A program made the position numbers and the translations under genes. A stretch of 64,000 bases of DNA from Streptomyces griseomycini (GTDB lineage Bacteria; Actinomycetota; Actinomycetes; Streptomycetales; Streptomycetaceae): assembly GCF_014203535.1 (NCBI RefSeq), contig NZ_JACHJI010000005.1, forward strand, positions 398,069-462,068, read 5' to 3'. Positions within the stretch are counted from its first letter, which is position 1. Every line of letters starts with the position of its first letter. This document shows positions 63,110 through 64,000 of this stretch, piece after piece. Under the pieces are notes generated by a model. The model was not told where the DNA came from, did not search any database, and was given only the letters and a program-made list of their open reading frames with translations.

Positions 63110-63706
63110 GGCACGGCAGGGACGCGTGCGATGCAGGGCCGCCAGAGCCCGCCGCGGCTGAAAGCGCCCGCACCGGTGGCCGGTGCCCGAGCCGCCGATC
63201 AGGCGGAGCGACTGGCTCTTTTTGATCCATTCGCAGTCGGCGAGCGCGTGGACGGTGGCGAGGCCGATGCTGGGGCGCGCGTCGAAGTCGAACGCCCGCA
63301 GGGCCTTCTCCCGAGGGAAGCCTGCTGCCTTGGTCCGCCGTTCCGAGCGGCGTCGGGCCCGGTCGTCGCACTCGGCCATCAACAGTTCGGCGAGGAGGCC
63401 GCGGTAGGCCATCCGGTCCTTCACCGCCCGGTCGGCGACCTCGAGGACGGGAAGGAAGTGGTTGTGGCGGAAGTTGCCGATCCGCCCCTCGGCGCCGCCC
63501 TTCTCGGGGGCGCCCTCGGTGTCCGGAGGGCAGGAGAAGCTCCCGGTCCCGAAGTGCGGCTTGAAGGCGATCCACCGGTCGGCCTCCACCCCGGCCCGGC
63601 TCAGTCCCGGCAGCCGTGCGACGGCGGCCTCGAGGTTGTCGTAGCGGATCTTGCTCCGCGCGACGCCGCCCGGCGCCCGCAACGCGTGGACGTGGTCTTC
63701 GAACAA
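63110..63706 (-). pseudogene. IS21-family relic: IstA joined to IstB
   Basis: One minus-strand frame begins FEDHVHALRAPGGVARSKIR and has EADRWIAFKPHFGTGSFSCP and GRIGNFRHNHFLPVLEVADR (IstA transposase), then immediately MAYRGLLAELLMAECDDRAR, RRSERRTKAAGFPREKALRA and FDFDARPSIGLATVHALADC (IstB helper ATPase), up to CEWIKKSQSLRLIGGSGTGH, where the P-loop Lys-Ser is lost. A deletion has removed the end of IstA and the start of IstB. Not functional. Confidence 0.8.
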
Positions 63707-64000
63707 GGATCCAGAGCGATCGCCCGGGGCGGCAGCTCCTCGTGGCTTCGTTCACTTTCAGCAGCAGCGTTTGTCTGCCGGTGTGGGCAGCAGGGGGCGA
63801 TCTCGGGGCTCGTGGATGTTCACGAGGAACAGCGTCAGGACCTGCTGTCGGCTCGGCATGTCCACACTGATGCCTGCGCGGTCCCGGTTCGGGCGCCTCG
63901 AGGATGGTCACCCTGTGGGCGATGACTTCGCTCCAGTGGGGGAGTCTCTTCCTCGAACACCCTGCCGGACGACCACGTGTTCCGGTCCAGGCGCAGTGCA
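63707..64000. other. end of window, likely further IS21 debris
   Basis: The minus strand may carry earlier parts of the IstA relic in shifted frames, but I found no segment clear enough to call. No terminal inverted repeat was identified. Confidence 0.3.

Noticed and set aside
1..64000. CRISPR arrays, rRNA operons and canonical tRNA genes
   Set aside because: No regularly spaced repeats, no rRNA segments and no tRNA with intact T- and D-loop signatures were seen.

Overview
The window is about 72% GC with strong third-position GC bias. Most recognisable proteins (SCO6745, DUF6328, DUF6939, DUF5685, DUF4190, two-domain VOC) are families typical of Streptomyces and close relatives. I read it as a chromosome-arm or other accessory segment of a Streptomyces-type actinomycete. 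There are no ribosomal, tRNA-synthetase or other core housekeeping blocks. Intact genes sit singly or in twos and threes, separated by stretches of decayed genes and broken insertion sequences.

Layout. 1-12 kb: long poly-C tracts, a small exported Gly-rich protein, relics of LuxR, LysR and GAPDH genes, a TauE/SafE exporter, a TerC protein, a DUF6939 protein, and a large unknown protein split by a frameshift, with a tRNA-like leader. 12-19 kb: an acetyltransferase, an SCO6745-family protein, a DCC thiol oxidoreductase, a divergent aldo/keto reductase-TetR pair with two matching operator-like sites, a broken integrase, and a VOC protein. 19-28 kb: IS5 and IS6 relics around two small genes, a RecQ-type helicase, and a divergent AraC/MFS pair. 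28-33 kb: a complete urease operon ureABCFGD without ureE, the largest intact operon here. 33-45 kb: an IS3 relic, an acetyltransferase between repeated sequence, an Rpf-like secreted protein, a LysR/NADP-oxidoreductase pair, a questin oxidase-like protein, an IS701 relic, an exported alpha/beta hydrolase, and a DUF5685 protein with a Cys-rich tail. 45-55 kb: a YdeI-like protein, a truncated globin, an MFS exporter, a metallophosphoesterase, a MarR gene divergent from an FMN reductase-acetyltransferase fusion, a TetR gene divergent from an SDR-EamA operon, and a fructosamine kinase-like gene bracketed by copies of the EamA gene's 3' end. 55-64 kb: a broken IS5 element, an SMI1/KNR4 protein, a ComB-like phosphatase, an ISL3 relic, a hexapeptide acetyltransferase, a cobalamin riboswitch in front of a decayed ferredoxin-domain gene, a minus-strand set (membrane protein, PepSY protein, acetyltransferase) with a 39-bp palindrome, and an IS21 relic.

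Working units. Urease needs nickel, and the 39-bp palindrome near 60.4 kb fits the spacing of the nickel-responsive Nur box, though the two loci are 28 kb apart. Four divergent regulator/target pairs (AKR-TetR, AraC-MFS, LysR-oxidoreductase, MarR-FMN reductase) and the TetR/SDR-EamA group look like small local stress or efflux switches. I did not find a convincing new multi-gene defence or biosynthetic system. The best leads are the kinase cassette with flanking duplication, the riboswitch whose gene is decaying, the Nur-like palindrome, the exported protein with a transposase-like helix-turn-helix, and the tRNA-like leader.
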